From: an uncultured Pelagibacteraceae bacterium
GTDB taxonomy: Bacteria; Pseudomonadota; Alphaproteobacteria; Pelagibacterales; Pelagibacteraceae
DNA length: 60,224 nt
Assembly: GCA_902573865.1 (NCBI GenBank)
Contig: CACGLI010000003.1
Coordinates: forward strand, 1 to 60,224
Direction of reading: 5' to 3'
The notes below the pieces were generated by a model. The model did not search any database. It was given only the letters and a program-made list of their open reading frames with translations, and was not told the DNA's origin. Below are positions 1 to 8,463 of the stretch, one piece after another (the first letter of the stretch is position 1; every line of letters begins with the position of its first letter). A program made the position numbers and the translations under genes.

Positions 1-2
1 GG

Positions 3-974
3 GAGAGGCTAAAGCCTAAAATAAGTTTTCGATTTAATTTAGACAAATCAATTCAAAGCTTTTTCCAAGGTATAGCTAATAGAATTAATTCATTTAAGGA
101 GGTTATTGAGGAAGAGAGAGAAAAGAAAAGGAAGCTTAAATTAAAATTAATGCAAAAAGAAAAAGAGGCATCAATAAAAAGACAACTTGAAATTCAAGAA
201 AATGAAATAAAAAGAAAAAAATTTGAAATTAAAGAAGAATTAAAAATGGAGAAAGAGAGGAAAGCAGATTTGAAACGATTTATTCGTGAAGAACAAGCGC
301 AACTTCGAAAAGAACAAGCAGAGCGACAAAGAAAATTTTATGAAAAAATTAAATTAGAGAAAAAAATTGAACAATTTCGAACTAGGGAAGCATTAGAAAT
401 ACGCAATCTTGAAAAATTTGTTTTAAAACAAGAAAGACAAGATTTTAAAGATGTACAAGAGAGAATAAATCAAATCAAATTAAAATATCAATCTATAAGA
501 GATCAAAAAATTAGAGAGAGAATTGAGCAACTGGGAATTAATGTATCCGAAACAGACACCCGTGAGGAATTACTTCAAAAAGAGTCTCAATTTAATTTAT
601 CCAGAGAGAAAGTTGAAAATACTCTTGAAAGTTTTTACAGAAGTATGACTTCTTGTGTATTTCAATTAAATAAAAGATGGTTGCCAAAAAAAATGTCCTT
701 ACTTCGAGTAATTGATAAAAGATACGAAACATCTGAAATTTTCATTAAACTTGATGAAGAAATCGATGAGAATTGGATCATATTAGTTTATTTGAAAGAT
801 AATAACCCAGACTCCAATATCGTAGTTGAGGACAAGACGAGTCCAGAAAAAAATTTATCTCTTGAATTTAACCCAAGTGAAATATTTAAATTTTCAGATG
901 CTATGGTTGACTCTCTTACTTCAATGATTGACAGAGAGTATAAAAAAAAATCAACTAATCTATCACTTCATTAA
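3..974 (+). CDS. Coiled-coil protein, 5' end outside window
   Basis: The reading frame is open from the first complete codon of the window to a stop at 972-974, so the gene is cut by the left edge; the Met at 150 is internal or a late start. The first ~200 visible residues are almost entirely charged (Lys, Glu, Arg, Gln) heptad-like sequence, predicted to form a long coiled coil. The last ~100 residues are more globular. No signal peptide is visible in the part seen and no enzymatic motif. I do not recognise a family; a cytoskeletal or scaffold role would be a guess. Its 3' end overlaps the converging gene by 20 nt. Confidence 0.75.
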   Translation, partial: ERLKPKISFRFNLDKSIQSFFQGIANRINSFKEVIEEEREKKRKLKLKLMQKEKEASIKRQLEIQENEIKRKKFEIKEELKMEKERKADLKRFIREEQAQLRKEQAERQRKFYEKIKLEKKIEQFRTREALEIRNLEKFVLKQERQDFKDVQERINQIKLKYQSIRDQKIRERIEQLGINVSETDTREELLQKESQFNLSREKVENTLESFYRSMTSCVFQLNKRWLPKKMSLLRVIDKRYETSEIFIKLDEEIDENWIILVYLKDNNPDSNIVVEDKTSPEKNLSLEFNPSEIFKFSDAMVDSLTSMIDREYKKKSTNLSLH

Positions 975-2028
975 TTTTAGATACTTGCCCGATTTTAAAT
1001 ATAATCGCATCTTTATTATCAAAGCCAAACTTTTTTGCATTTTCTTTAAACCTTCTTGGAGGTTCCATGATAGGCTCTAAAGATAAAACTACAGTTCCCC
1101 AATGCATACCCAATACTTTTTTACTTTTTAAATCTTTTGCAATTTGCAACGCCTCCTCTGGATTTGTATGGTAAACTGATTTATCTTTCATCGGCAATAT
1201 AGGATAGAAATTATATGCACCAATATTTATAAATGTTAAGTCAATTGGACCATATCTTTTACCAAGCTCTTTATAAATATTTCCATAGCCAGTATCACAT
1301 GCAAATAGAATTTTTTTGTTTTTATACTCAATTAAAAAACTTCCCCAAAGCGTTTCATTCATGTCAAACAATCCTCTTCTCGACCAATGTACCGCTGGTA
1401 AAAAAGTTATTTTAATATCTTCGTTAACTTGAACTTCTTGGTACCAATCAAGCTCATTTACATCCTTATAATTTTTAAAATATTTTCCCAATTTTAATGG
1501 CAAAATCACTTTAGCTTTTTTGAATGGAAAATTTCTTATAGTAGACATATCTTGATGATCATAATGATTGTGAGTCAAAAGGAACAAATCAACTTGTGGA
1601 ATTTCATTAAGTTTAATAGCAGGAGGCACATATCTTTTAGGGCCAAATATCAGAGGACCAGTATTTTTTGAAAAAACAGGATCAGTAATGATTGTTGTAT
1701 TGCCTAATTTGATTAAAAATGTTGCATGACCAATCCAAGCAACGAAATCATTATTTTTGTTATTTTCTAGATCATTTAGTACTTGCTCTCTTGGGATAAT
1801 ATGATCCTCTGGAATTTCAATTTTAATCTTTTTTCGTTCCTCATTGAAAATTTTATATGACCATTTTATATTAGGATCTCTTTCGGGCGAACCTTCAGGA
1901 TTTCTAAATGTTCCATCTTCAAGATGATGATAGGGTTTATTTTTCATACTAATTGAATTTAAATTTATAGAAAAAAAAATTAAAATACTCAATAAAAACA
2001 AACATAATTTAGTAAGGGATATTTTCAT
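955..2028 (-). CDS. Exported/membrane-anchored metallo-beta-lactamase-fold hydrolase (UlaG/NAPE-PLD-like)
   Basis: 357 aa. Residues 1-25 are a hydrophobic N-terminal segment (signal peptide or anchor), so the enzyme probably acts in the periplasm. The metal-binding HxHxDH motif is at 153-158 (THNHYDH), preceded by WIGHATFLI (~98-106) and ITDPVFS (~114-120). Later metal ligands are in AVHWSRRG, CDTGYG and MHWGT. This order is typical of the UlaG/RomA/NAPE-PLD-like branch, which includes hydrolases of phosphodiester lipids and lactones; the substrate is not predictable. It lies 32 nt downstream of a small lipoprotein gene on the same strand. The start codon sits inside a perfect hairpin (2011-2040). 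Confidence 0.85.
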   Translation of the reverse strand: MKISLTKLCLFLLSILIFFSINLNSISMKNKPYHHLEDGTFRNPEGSPERDPNIKWSYKIFNEERKKIKIEIPEDHIIPREQVLNDLENNKNNDFVAWIGHATFLIKLGNTTIITDPVFSKNTGPLIFGPKRYVPPAIKLNEIPQVDLFLLTHNHYDHQDMSTIRNFPFKKAKVILPLKLGKYFKNYKDVNELDWYQEVQVNEDIKITFLPAVHWSRRGLFDMNETLWGSFLIEYKNKKILFACDTGYGNIYKELGKRYGPIDLTFINIGAYNFYPILPMKDKSVYHTNPEEALQIAKDLKSKKVLGMHWGTVVLSLEPIMEPPRRFKENAKKFGFDNKDAIIFKIGQVSKINEVID

Positions 2029-2040
2029 TTATCCCTTACT
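2011..2040 (-). promoter_or_regulatory. Perfect inverted repeat enclosing the start codon of the MBL-fold gene
   Basis: Arms AGTAAGGGAT (2011-2020) and ATCCCTTACT (2031-2040) are perfectly complementary over 10 bp with a 10-nt spacer. In the mRNA (minus strand) the 5' arm carries the purine-rich ribosome-binding sequence TAAGGGA, the loop carries the AUG, and the 3' arm is codons ~3-6. Folding would hide the ribosome-binding site. It could also be a dyad operator acting at DNA level. Confidence 0.6.
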
Positions 2041-2060
2041 AACATATTATTTTTATATTA

Positions 2061-2267
2061 CTAGCTCTTAGAACAGTTTTTTTTATTTATTCTTTTATCG
2101 AATTGGCTAAGTCCCGCTTTGCTTACAAACCAAATATATGAAGCCTCGTAATTACCTTTTTGGTCTGCAACAGTGCACCTTTTTCCAAATTTTATCTGAG
2201 CTACATTTCCTCCTGCACAATTAGAAAGCACTAAGAATGCAGTAACTATGATAAATATTTTTTTCAT
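2061..2267 (-). CDS. Small lipoprotein
   Basis: 68 aa. Lys-Lys start, hydrophobic core and a lipobox (LSNC, Cys17) give a clear lipoprotein signal; the mature part is ~51 residues, basic, with two further Cys that could form a disulfide. No family recognised. It ends 32 nt before the metallo-hydrolase gene on the same strand and may share its transcript. Confidence 0.7.
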   Translation of the reverse strand: MKKIFIIVTAFLVLSNCAGGNVAQIKFGKRCTVADQKGNYEASYIWFVSKAGLSQFDKRINKKNCSKS

Positions 2268-2391
2268 TTAATAAATTTACTTTTTGATCATGAGATTTCA
2301 TTGTCATAATAGTGTTCAAAATATGAAATATAAAATAATACAATTCACATCTAAGAGTTGATACTTACAATTTTTACTTTTATATTTATTT

Positions 2392-2787
2392 ATGTCTGAA
2401 AAATATATTTATAAAACCAGGATATACTATGAGGATACAGACGCTGGTGGGGTAGTATATTACGCAAACTATTTTAAATTTATAGAACGAGCAAGAACAG
2501 AAATGATTTACAAATTATTAGGATTAAGTCATAAGAGTCTGAAAGATAACCATGATTGTATTTTTCTAGTAAGTGGTTTAACGGCTAAGTTTTTAAAACC
2601 TATTAAATTTGAGGATACTATTGAGGTTTTTACAAGAATCTTGAGTAAGTCCGCTGTGAGACTAAAATTAGAACAAATTATAAAGAAAAATAGTGATCTT
2701 ATGTTCAAATCCGAGGTTGATCTTGCTGTGGTTAACTCAGAGGGAAAATTATCAAAGTTAGATAAAGGATTACTTTCAAAAATATAA
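2392..2787 (+). CDS. ybgC: YbgC-type acyl-CoA thioesterase (hot-dog fold)
   Basis: 131 aa, the usual length for the family. The N-terminal signature EDTDAGGVVYYANY carries the catalytic Asp (D17) and the Gly-rich turn of the 4-hydroxybenzoyl-CoA thioesterase/YbgC group, followed by FIERARTEM. In other proteobacteria YbgC belongs to the tol-pal cluster and is linked to phospholipid metabolism; here no tol or pal gene is adjacent. Confidence 0.88.
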   Translation: MSEKYIYKTRIYYEDTDAGGVVYYANYFKFIERARTEMIYKLLGLSHKSLKDNHDCIFLVSGLTAKFLKPIKFEDTIEVFTRILSKSAVRLKLEQIIKKNSDLMFKSEVDLAVVNSEGKLSKLDKGLLSKI

Positions 2788-2863
2788 TTAACTTTTGCCA
2801 AAAATTTGTCATTATTTAATATTATTCATATCTAACTTGTTAATTTAGCAATTCAAAAATTAA

Positions 2864-3045
2864 TAAGAAATTGTTAAAAATAATTATGAAATTAATTAAT
2901 AAAATAAAAAAAAATAAGTCAAAAATTAAAACTTCACAACCTAAAAGAATATCATTATACGAACTTCAAAACTCCCCAAAGTATATGGGTTTTAGAGTAA
3001 AAGTTTAAATTTCTTTCCATTGTTTTTATTTAAGAAATTGTTAAA
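2864..3045 (+). repeat. 15-nt direct repeat ahead of two start codons
   Basis: TAAGAAATTGTTAAA occurs at 2864-2878 and again at 3031-3045. Each copy ends exactly 7 nt before a start codon: ATG at 2886 (40-aa ORF) and GTG at 3053 (purE). The equal spacing suggests a shared leader or ribosome-entry element, though A/T-rich composition raises the chance of coincidence. Confidence 0.45.
2886..3008 (+). CDS. Short ORF, 40-aa basic peptide
   Basis: An ATG-initiated ORF of 40 codons fills most of the gap between ybgC and purE. The N-terminal half is very Lys-rich, then a less biased stretch (RISLYELQNSPKYMGFRVKV) that does not look like random AT-rich translation. It has the same 15-nt upstream element at the same distance as purE. 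No family recognised; it could be a leader peptide or a small independent protein. Confidence 0.45.
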   Translation: MKLINKIKKNKSKIKTSQPKRISLYELQNSPKYMGFRVKV

Positions 3046-3052
3046 TTGATCT

Positions 3053-3538
3053 GTGAATTCAAAAAATTTGAATAGTAGAGTTGCTATAATTATGGGTAGT
3101 AAAAATGATTACCCAATTATGCGAAAATGTGAACAGATTTTAAAAAAATTTGGTGTAAAATATGATGTGTTGATCGTAAGCGCACACAGAACTCCCGAGA
3201 GACTTTTTAGATTTGCAAAGAATGCTCATAAAAATTATTCAGTAATTTGTAGTGGTGCGGGAAGGGCCGCCCACCTAAGTGGGATGTGCGCATCATTGAC
3301 GGAAATACCAGTAATTGGAGTACCAATTAAAGATAAGCACACAGATGGTATTTCTAGCTTGTTTTCTACAAATGAAATGCCAAATGGTATTCCTGTTGCA
3401 ACTACTGCAATAAATGGAGCATTAAATGCTGGATTACTAGCTATTTCAATAATTGCTTTGCAAGATAAAAAAGTTAGACAAAAACTTCATAAATACAGAC
3501 TTAAGCAAACAAATTTAGTTAGAAAAAGACCAAAGTAA
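3053..3538 (+). CDS. purE: N5-carboxyaminoimidazole ribonucleotide mutase
   Basis: 161 aa, class I PurE. It moves the carboxyl group of N5-CAIR to C4 in purine synthesis. Visible motifs are MGSKNDYPIM (substrate phosphate region), the SAHRTPER catalytic-His loop, and GAGRAAHLSGM. The GTG at 3053 is chosen because it gives the usual short N-terminus and fits the upstream repeat spacing. purK follows with no gap, making a purEK operon. Confidence 0.93.
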   Translation: MNSKNLNSRVAIIMGSKNDYPIMRKCEQILKKFGVKYDVLIVSAHRTPERLFRFAKNAHKNYSVICSGAGRAAHLSGMCASLTEIPVIGVPIKDKHTDGISSLFSTNEMPNGIPVATTAINGALNAGLLAISIIALQDKKVRQKLHKYRLKQTNLVRKRPK

Positions 3539-4588
3539 ATGTCAAAAGATATAACGCTAGGTATTTTAGGTAGCGGACAATTAGGAACTGAACTTGTAAG
3601 ATCAGCAAAAAAAATTGGAATAAATAAAATTATTGTTTTATCTGATGACAAGGATGGTCCTGCACAAAATTTTTGTGATGAATATATATATTCAGATTAT
3701 AAGAATACTTCTAATCTTAAAAAATTTATTAATAAAATTGATATCTGCACATATGAGTTTGAAAATTTACCACTAGAAATACTTAATACAATTAACCAAT
3801 CAAAAAAAGTTTATCCAAATCCCAACTGTCTTCGTATAGCTCAAAATAGAGCACTAGAAAAATCATTTGCAAATAAGCTAGGCATTAAATCAACTGAATG
3901 GCAAAACATAAAATCAGCTGAAGAACTAAAAAAAAATACCCATTTACTACCAGGTATACTTAAAACCAATACCATGGGTTATGATGGCAAAGGTCAGCAC
4001 AGAATTAATACAATTGAAGATATTGATGAAAAATTTAATTTTAGTAAGGGATATATTCTTGAAAAATTTGTGGATTTAAAGCAAGAAATATCAGTTGCTG
4101 CCACAAGATACAAAGATGGAAAAATTTCAGTATATGAACCTTCAGAAAATAAACATGAAAATGGTATTCTTAGACATTCTGTAATTCCTGCAAACATAGA
4201 TGAAAAAATATTTAAAAGATCTCAGGAAGTTGTAAAATTAATAAGTGAAAATTTAGATTATGTTGGCACATTATGTGTGGAGTTTTTAATAACAAAGACT
4301 GGTGAACTTTTATACAATGAACAGAGTTGTCGTCCACATAATTCTTTTTGGAATTCTGTTAACTCCCATAACATTAGTCAATTCGAGGGCCATATAAGAG
4401 CTGTATGCGGATTAGATTTTATTGATAATAAAAAAATTTCTAACTCGGATATGTACAATATTTTAGGATTTGAAATATTAGAATATAGAAAAAAAACTTT
4501 TAAAAAAAATGAATTTTTTTATGACTATCAAAAAAAAGAACCTAGAGAAGGAAGAAAAATGGGTCACATTACAATCCTTAAAGATTAA
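3539..4588 (+). CDS. purK: 5-(carboxyamino)imidazole ribonucleotide synthase
   Basis: 349 aa ATP-grasp enzyme that makes N5-CAIR from AIR, bicarbonate and ATP, supplying PurE. The N-terminal GILGSGQLGTEL loop, central KTNTMGYDGKGQ ATP-grasp loop and C-terminal metal/phosphate region (CVEFLITKTGELLYNEQSCRPHNS) are in the expected order. It starts directly after the purE stop and its own stop abuts the stop of the converging dioxygenase gene. Confidence 0.93.
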   Translation: MSKDITLGILGSGQLGTELVRSAKKIGINKIIVLSDDKDGPAQNFCDEYIYSDYKNTSNLKKFINKIDICTYEFENLPLEILNTINQSKKVYPNPNCLRIAQNRALEKSFANKLGIKSTEWQNIKSAEELKKNTHLLPGILKTNTMGYDGKGQHRINTIEDIDEKFNFSKGYILEKFVDLKQEISVAATRYKDGKISVYEPSENKHENGILRHSVIPANIDEKIFKRSQEVVKLISENLDYVGTLCVEFLITKTGELLYNEQSCRPHNSFWNSVNSHNISQFEGHIRAVCGLDFIDNKKISNSDMYNILGFEILEYRKKTFKKNEFFYDYQKKEPREGRKMGHITILKD

Positions 4589-5386
4589 TTACTGAATTGT
4601 TATTCTGAACATTTTTCTGTCACCGTTGAACGCTGTGGCAGCATGCAGCATACATCGATTTGACCAAACAGCTATGTCACCTTTAGACCAAGCGAAGCTG
4701 TAAGAAAACTTTTTTTTAGTTTGATGAGCTGAAAGAAAATTAATTAGCTCGTCCTGATTTGAGTGAAAATCGATTATACCAACTATGTGCCCTGGGGAGG
4801 AATAGATTGTTTTTCTTCCATCGATTGATTGAACTAATTTATGCTTAGATTTAATCTCCTTTATACCACTAGTTCCATGTTCAGCTTCTCTTAACACCCT
4901 TGTCTGTGCTATCTTTCCTTGAGAGGAAAACACACCTCTTAAATCCCGAATTTTATCTTTCATATCTTTTGGCAGAGCTTCATAAGCTAGAAATTGATTA
5001 TAGAACATAGTGTTACCTTTTCCTACCTCTGGTACATTTATAGCTTGCAAAAAGGTATATCGAGGGGGACTATTAAGATAAGAAGAGTCTGTGTGTGGAC
5101 CTTCACCAAAGCTTTTTCCTAAGTCTGTTTTTTTCCTTTCTATAACATAAATATCTTTATAATCCTTGTGTGGTTTTAGCATAGGGTATTTTGCGGGTGT
5201 TCCAAAGAAAGAGGAAAATTTAATATACTCACTTGGATTTAAATTTTGATTTTTAAAAAAAAGTACACCAAACTTATTCAGCGATTCCTTAATTTCCCCT
5301 AATTGAGTTTTATTCAAGCTCTTAAGATCTGTAAAAACATAGCATCCAACATTATTTGTTGTTGGCTCAAATTTTATTTTTGTCAT
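4589..5386 (-). CDS. TauD/TfdA-family Fe(II)/2-oxoglutarate dioxygenase
   Basis: 265 aa. The iron-binding facial triad is visible: HTD (H98, D100) and a distal His (H248, in RCMLHAAT), with the 2-oxoglutarate-binding Arg at 261 (MFRITIQ). The double-stranded beta-helix TauD/TfdA family hydroxylates taurine, alkylsulfonates, aryloxyacetates and similar substrates; sequence alone does not fix the substrate. It is followed by the SRAP and FAH genes on the same strand but separated by short gaps. Confidence 0.85.
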   Translation of the reverse strand: MTKIKFEPTTNNVGCYVFTDLKSLNKTQLGEIKESLNKFGVLFFKNQNLNPSEYIKFSSFFGTPAKYPMLKPHKDYKDIYVIERKKTDLGKSFGEGPHTDSSYLNSPPRYTFLQAINVPEVGKGNTMFYNQFLAYEALPKDMKDKIRDLRGVFSSQGKIAQTRVLREAEHGTSGIKEIKSKHKLVQSIDGRKTIYSSPGHIVGIIDFHSNQDELINFLSAHQTKKKFSYSFAWSKGDIAVWSNRCMLHAATAFNGDRKMFRITIQ

Positions 5387-5409
5387 AAAAAATATTATTA
5401 TATTCAGGG

Positions 5410-6033
5410 CTATTTTGACAATGGGTTAATTAGTTCTTTATAATTATTTTTTGGATTATTAATTTCTGGTCCTATTTGATAATAATGCAGCTCAGGAGGC
5501 TTTATCGACCCTAAGACTGTCAAAGCATTGTTTTTAATGTTCAAATAATCATTTATTTTAGATTTATTTATAATGAGAGGCTGGCGATGATGTATTTTGT
5601 TTGTGCTCTCAGTTGTAATTATACTAAATTGATTTTTTTCAAAAATACCTGCAAAGTACATTATTTCATCTTCCTTTTTTTTAAAGCAATATGGAACTTT
5701 CTTATTTTCCTCAGATTTTGACCACTCATAGAAATGACTACAAGGTATCAATAAGCGATTTTCAGCAATCAGTCTTTTAAAATAAGGTTTATTTAAACTT
5801 TCAATCCTTGTGTTATGAAGAGGTCTAAAACCCTCTTTATCTTTTGCCCAACTAGGGAAAATACTAAAATGAGCTAGTTCTAAAGCTCGTCCATTAGTAT
5901 ATTTTTTTATTACAGCAGCTTCTTGTCCAGGACTTATATTGAAATTATCTATATTATCTACTTTACCAATTATGGTTTTAACAATATCTGATGTAGATTT
6001 TATAATATTTTTTTGAGCAAATCTTCCGCACAT
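5410..6033 (-). CDS. yedK: SRAP (YedK/HMCES) abasic-site protein
   Basis: 207 aa. Starts with MCGRFAQ: after Met removal, Cys2 is the family's catalytic nucleophile that forms a thiazolidine crosslink with abasic sites in single-stranded DNA. Other conserved parts are NISPGQEAAV, HNTRIES, LIPCSHFYEW and HHRQPLII (active-site His). It protects replication forks from AP-site breakage. The start codon overlaps the stop of the upstream FAH gene by 1 nt. Confidence 0.9.
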   Translation of the reverse strand: MCGRFAQKNIIKSTSDIVKTIIGKVDNIDNFNISPGQEAAVIKKYTNGRALELAHFSIFPSWAKDKEGFRPLHNTRIESLNKPYFKRLIAENRLLIPCSHFYEWSKSEENKKVPYCFKKKEDEIMYFAGIFEKNQFSIITTESTNKIHHRQPLIINKSKINDYLNIKNNALTVLGSIKPPELHYYQIGPEINNPKNNYKELINPLSK

Positions 6034-6866
6034 TATTCATCCATTATAACTTGTTTTTGTTCACCCAAATGAGTAATCGCCAGAGTCAACTCATCTCCTG
6101 GTTTTAAGAAAACAGGATTTTCATCCTCCATAATTGTACCCGAAGGAGTGCCAGTGGTGATTATTGTTCCAGGAAAAAGTTTAAAAAAGTGGCTCAAATA
6201 GGATACCAAATATTCAAAATTAAAAATAAGTTGATTAGTGTTACCTTCTTGTCTTTTCTTACCATTTAAACTTAGCTGAAGTTTTAAGTCGTAAAGATTG
6301 CTTATTTCATCCTTTGTAACTAAATATGGTCCTAAATTTCCAGCAATTGATTTACCTTTAATCCACTGACCGTTTCTATTTTTTTGCCAGTCTCTTTCCG
6401 AGTAATCATTACAAATAGAAAAACCAAATATATGATCCAGTGCCTTTTCTTTTGTGATATATTTTCCCTCTTTCCCAATCACGATAGCTACTTCTATTTC
6501 ATGATCTAATTTATTTGAACTCTTGGGTTTTTTTACAGCATCATTTGGACCTAGAATACATCCAGTACTTTTATTGAATACAATAGGTTCACTTTTTACT
6601 TCACTCCCTGTGCCTTGTGCGTGAGCTTTGTAATTTAAACCTATCGCCAAAAAATCACCTGGACGGTTAACTGGAGCTCCGATTCTAGTTGATTTTATTT
6701 CGGGTAATTTTTCAAGAACAATCTTTTGTAAATTATTTAAATTTTTGAAATTTAACGTATCAGGATTTAAATCTTTAATTACGCTTGAAAGATCTCTAAT
6801 TTTTGAGTCTTTATCTAGAGCAGCAACTTTTTCTTGCCCTTTCGCACCAACTCTTAAAAGTTTCAT
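6033..6866 (-). CDS. Fumarylacetoacetate hydrolase-family protein
   Basis: 277 aa. An N-terminal ~60-residue domain precedes the FAH fold: AIGLNYKAHA, LDHEIEVAIVIG (metal-binding acidic residues), FGFSICNDYSERDWQ, GNLGPYLV and TGTPSGT. Members include ureidoglycolate lyase, 2-hydroxyhepta-2,4-diene-dioate isomerase and acylpyruvate hydrolases; the specific substrate cannot be assigned. It overlaps the membrane-protein gene upstream by 4 nt and yedK downstream by 1 nt, so the three are probably co-transcribed. Confidence 0.85.
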   Translation of the reverse strand: MKLLRVGAKGQEKVAALDKDSKIRDLSSVIKDLNPDTLNFKNLNNLQKIVLEKLPEIKSTRIGAPVNRPGDFLAIGLNYKAHAQGTGSEVKSEPIVFNKSTGCILGPNDAVKKPKSSNKLDHEIEVAIVIGKEGKYITKEKALDHIFGFSICNDYSERDWQKNRNGQWIKGKSIAGNLGPYLVTKDEISNLYDLKLQLSLNGKKRQEGNTNQLIFNFEYLVSYLSHFFKLFPGTIITTGTPSGTIMEDENPVFLKPGDELTLAITHLGEQKQVIMDE

Positions 6867-7333
6867 TTTTTATTTAAGAAAAAACGCTCTATTCTCTCAA
6901 GTGTTGTTGTCTCTGGTCCCTTAAAGGGAACACTGTAACTATTTTCATTTTGATCTAAAACCATTAACCCTCTTGTAAAAATGAATATTATAAAAATTAC
7001 AAGTGCAAAGATAATTAATTTAGGTGGAGAATATTCTGCCTGCTCAGTTTCTTTCTGAAGAGATTGATCATTTTTGATACCTCTGTGAAATTGCTTAAAA
7101 GTATAATAAACTGCAAAAATCAAGAGAGCGTGGGCAAGCATAACTGCACCGAAACCTAAGGCCATTGTTTCGTATTGAAAAACATAAATACTGAAAATTA
7201 CCGACCAGATAAAACTTAACTGCAAAAGAATACTAAGCCTAGTACTTTTCGGCAGGTTCCTAAAGGACGATTTCTCATCTTCCCTGAACATCATCTTTGC
7301 GACATCAGTAGCCCAATCTCTAAATTTATCCAT
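6863..7333 (-). CDS. Small membrane protein, three predicted TM segments
   Basis: 156 aa. Hydrophobic segments lie at about residues 32-55, 58-80 and 104-121, with a basic, amphipathic N-terminus. No family recognised. Translationally coupled (ATGA overlap) with the downstream FAH-family gene. Confidence 0.65.
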   Translation of the reverse strand: MDKFRDWATDVAKMMFREDEKSSFRNLPKSTRLSILLQLSFIWSVIFSIYVFQYETMALGFGAVMLAHALLIFAVYYTFKQFHRGIKNDQSLQKETEQAEYSPPKLIIFALVIFIIFIFTRGLMVLDQNENSYSVPFKGPETTTLERIERFFLNKK

Positions 7334-7364
7334 ATTTATAACTTATATAAAAAAAAAATTAAAA

Positions 7365-7970
7365 CTACAAACTTCTTACTAAATTTTTCACTCTTTTCAT
7401 GTGACTATCAAAAACATTTTTGTCCATTTGTGGCAAAACTGAATAAAATCTTATGTATTTTGTTCTCAACCCACCAAGTTGAAAAACAGATTTTTTTATT
7501 CGTCTAAATGGAATATTATCAAAGAATGAAAAATTCCAATAACTCATCATTGGCCCTCCATAACTGATTGATACAATTCCTAATTTTCCTTTCATTGCAC
7601 CAGCTACTGGATACCCATAATTTTTAAAATATTTATTACCTGGCACTAATGATCGATATGAAAAAAACCATTTAGGATGTAAAACCCAATCAATCCAGTT
7701 TTCCAAAATAGCATTTAATCTTAAATTATGACAGGATCCAATTAACATCATAACTGAACTTTCTTCCAATCTTTTTCTATAATCTAAAACAAGTTTTGGT
7801 GGTGGATTTACATCTTGATTATAAAACGGGAGCTGCTCCTTTTCGTCAAATAAATTAACTAAATCTATCTCATGCCCGTTTTTTTTTGCTTCATCAATAA
7901 AAGTATCTCTTACAGCCGCGTTGAATGAAGTTTTAGTATTGTGATGTCCAAAGGCTATAAAAATTTTCAT
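7365..7970 (-). CDS. NAD(P)H-dependent quinone/flavin reductase, flavodoxin-like fold
   Basis: 201 aa. Resembles the NQO1/KefF/MdaB group: N-terminal beta strand with a His/Ser-rich phosphate loop (FGHHNTKTSFN), the stretch NWIDWVLHPKWFF (the WxxWVL...W flavin-binding segment of the family) and a GPMMSYWNFSFFDN segment near the isoalloxazine site. It probably binds FMN or FAD and reduces quinones by two electrons. Confidence 0.75.
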   Translation of the reverse strand: MKIFIAFGHHNTKTSFNAAVRDTFIDEAKKNGHEIDLVNLFDEKEQLPFYNQDVNPPPKLVLDYRKRLEESSVMMLIGSCHNLRLNAILENWIDWVLHPKWFFSYRSLVPGNKYFKNYGYPVAGAMKGKLGIVSISYGGPMMSYWNFSFFDNIPFRRIKKSVFQLGGLRTKYIRFYSVLPQMDKNVFDSHMKRVKNLVRSL

Positions 7971-7975
7971 AATTA

Positions 7976-8191
7976 TTAATTTTTTTTAAAATATGTAATA
8001 ATTTCCTCTATATTAATAAACTTTATCCCAAAAATGAACCCGAGCCCAATACCGTACCATGCTGCACCTGCTAGGCCATAACCATCAACAGATATGTCAA
8101 CATCGTAATAAGTTTGTACTTTTCTCACAAAATAAAAAAATATAGCTGATCCAATTAACCCATCTATTAAAAAATATTTTCTAATTTTCAT
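7976..8191 (-). CDS. Small membrane protein
   Basis: 71 aa from the ATG at 8191. A longer frame reaches 8242, but the shorter start creates an 11-nt overlap with the stop of the upstream small gene and removes residues that read as the other gene's frame. Two hydrophobic stretches flank a Gly-rich middle (GYGLAGAAWYGIGLGFIFG). No family recognised. Confidence 0.6.
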   Translation of the reverse strand: MKIRKYFLIDGLIGSAIFFYFVRKVQTYYDVDISVDGYGLAGAAWYGIGLGFIFGIKFINIEEIITYFKKN

Positions 8192-8339
8192 CGGTATCCT
8201 TATCCTTATCTTTCCAAAAGAATATTCCTGTTCCACCACCAATTAAAATAGCAGAAATTATCCATGCTTTATCGTTTTCAACAAAAATCGTTAAAACTCC
8301 GGCCAAAACTATTAATGCTCCAAGAGTACTATTTTTCAT
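8181..8339 (-). CDS. Short membrane protein, 52 aa
   Basis: ATG at 8339, stop TAG at 8181. Two hydrophobic segments (LGALIVLAGVLTIFV and IISAILIGGGTGIFFW) and an acidic/basic tail (KDKDKDTDEN). Its stop overlaps the start of the next small membrane-protein gene. The hydrophobic, well-formed composition and coupling support a real gene. Confidence 0.6.
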   Translation of the reverse strand: MKNSTLGALIVLAGVLTIFVENDKAWIISAILIGGGTGIFFWKDKDKDTDEN

Positions 8340-8379
8340 ATTTCGATATTATATTGATAAGTTTGTTCATGTGTAATAT

Positions 8380-8434
8380 ACTTTTAAAACCATTCACATG
8401 GTCAAAAAGTGGCTCATCTACATGAGTTAAAAGT
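8380..8434 (+). promoter_or_regulatory. Foldable leader upstream of the 63-aa protein gene
   Basis: Arms ACTTTTAA (8380-8387) and TTAAAAGT (8427-8434) can close a three-way junction with hairpins CCAT-TCAC-ATGG (8390-8401) and CTCAT-CTAC-ATGAG (8413-8426). A strong ribosome-binding site AAGGAGG follows at 8452-8458. The stems are short and A/T-rich apart from the inner hairpins; it does not match a riboswitch consensus I can recall. Confidence 0.4.
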
Positions 8435-8463
8435 AGGTTGAATAAAAAAACAAGGAGGAGTGT

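Noticed and set aside
2302-2334. TGTCATA and TGTTCAA 11 bp apart, 9 nt before TATAAA, upstream of ybgC; resembles a Pho box.
   Set aside because: The heptamers match each other and the other three sites poorly, and a link of ybgC to phosphate is not evident.
8380-8434. Considered as a SAM-type riboswitch because such elements occur in SAR11.
   Set aside because: I could not match conserved aptamer bases and the downstream gene is not a methionine or SAM gene; kept only as an unclassified structure.
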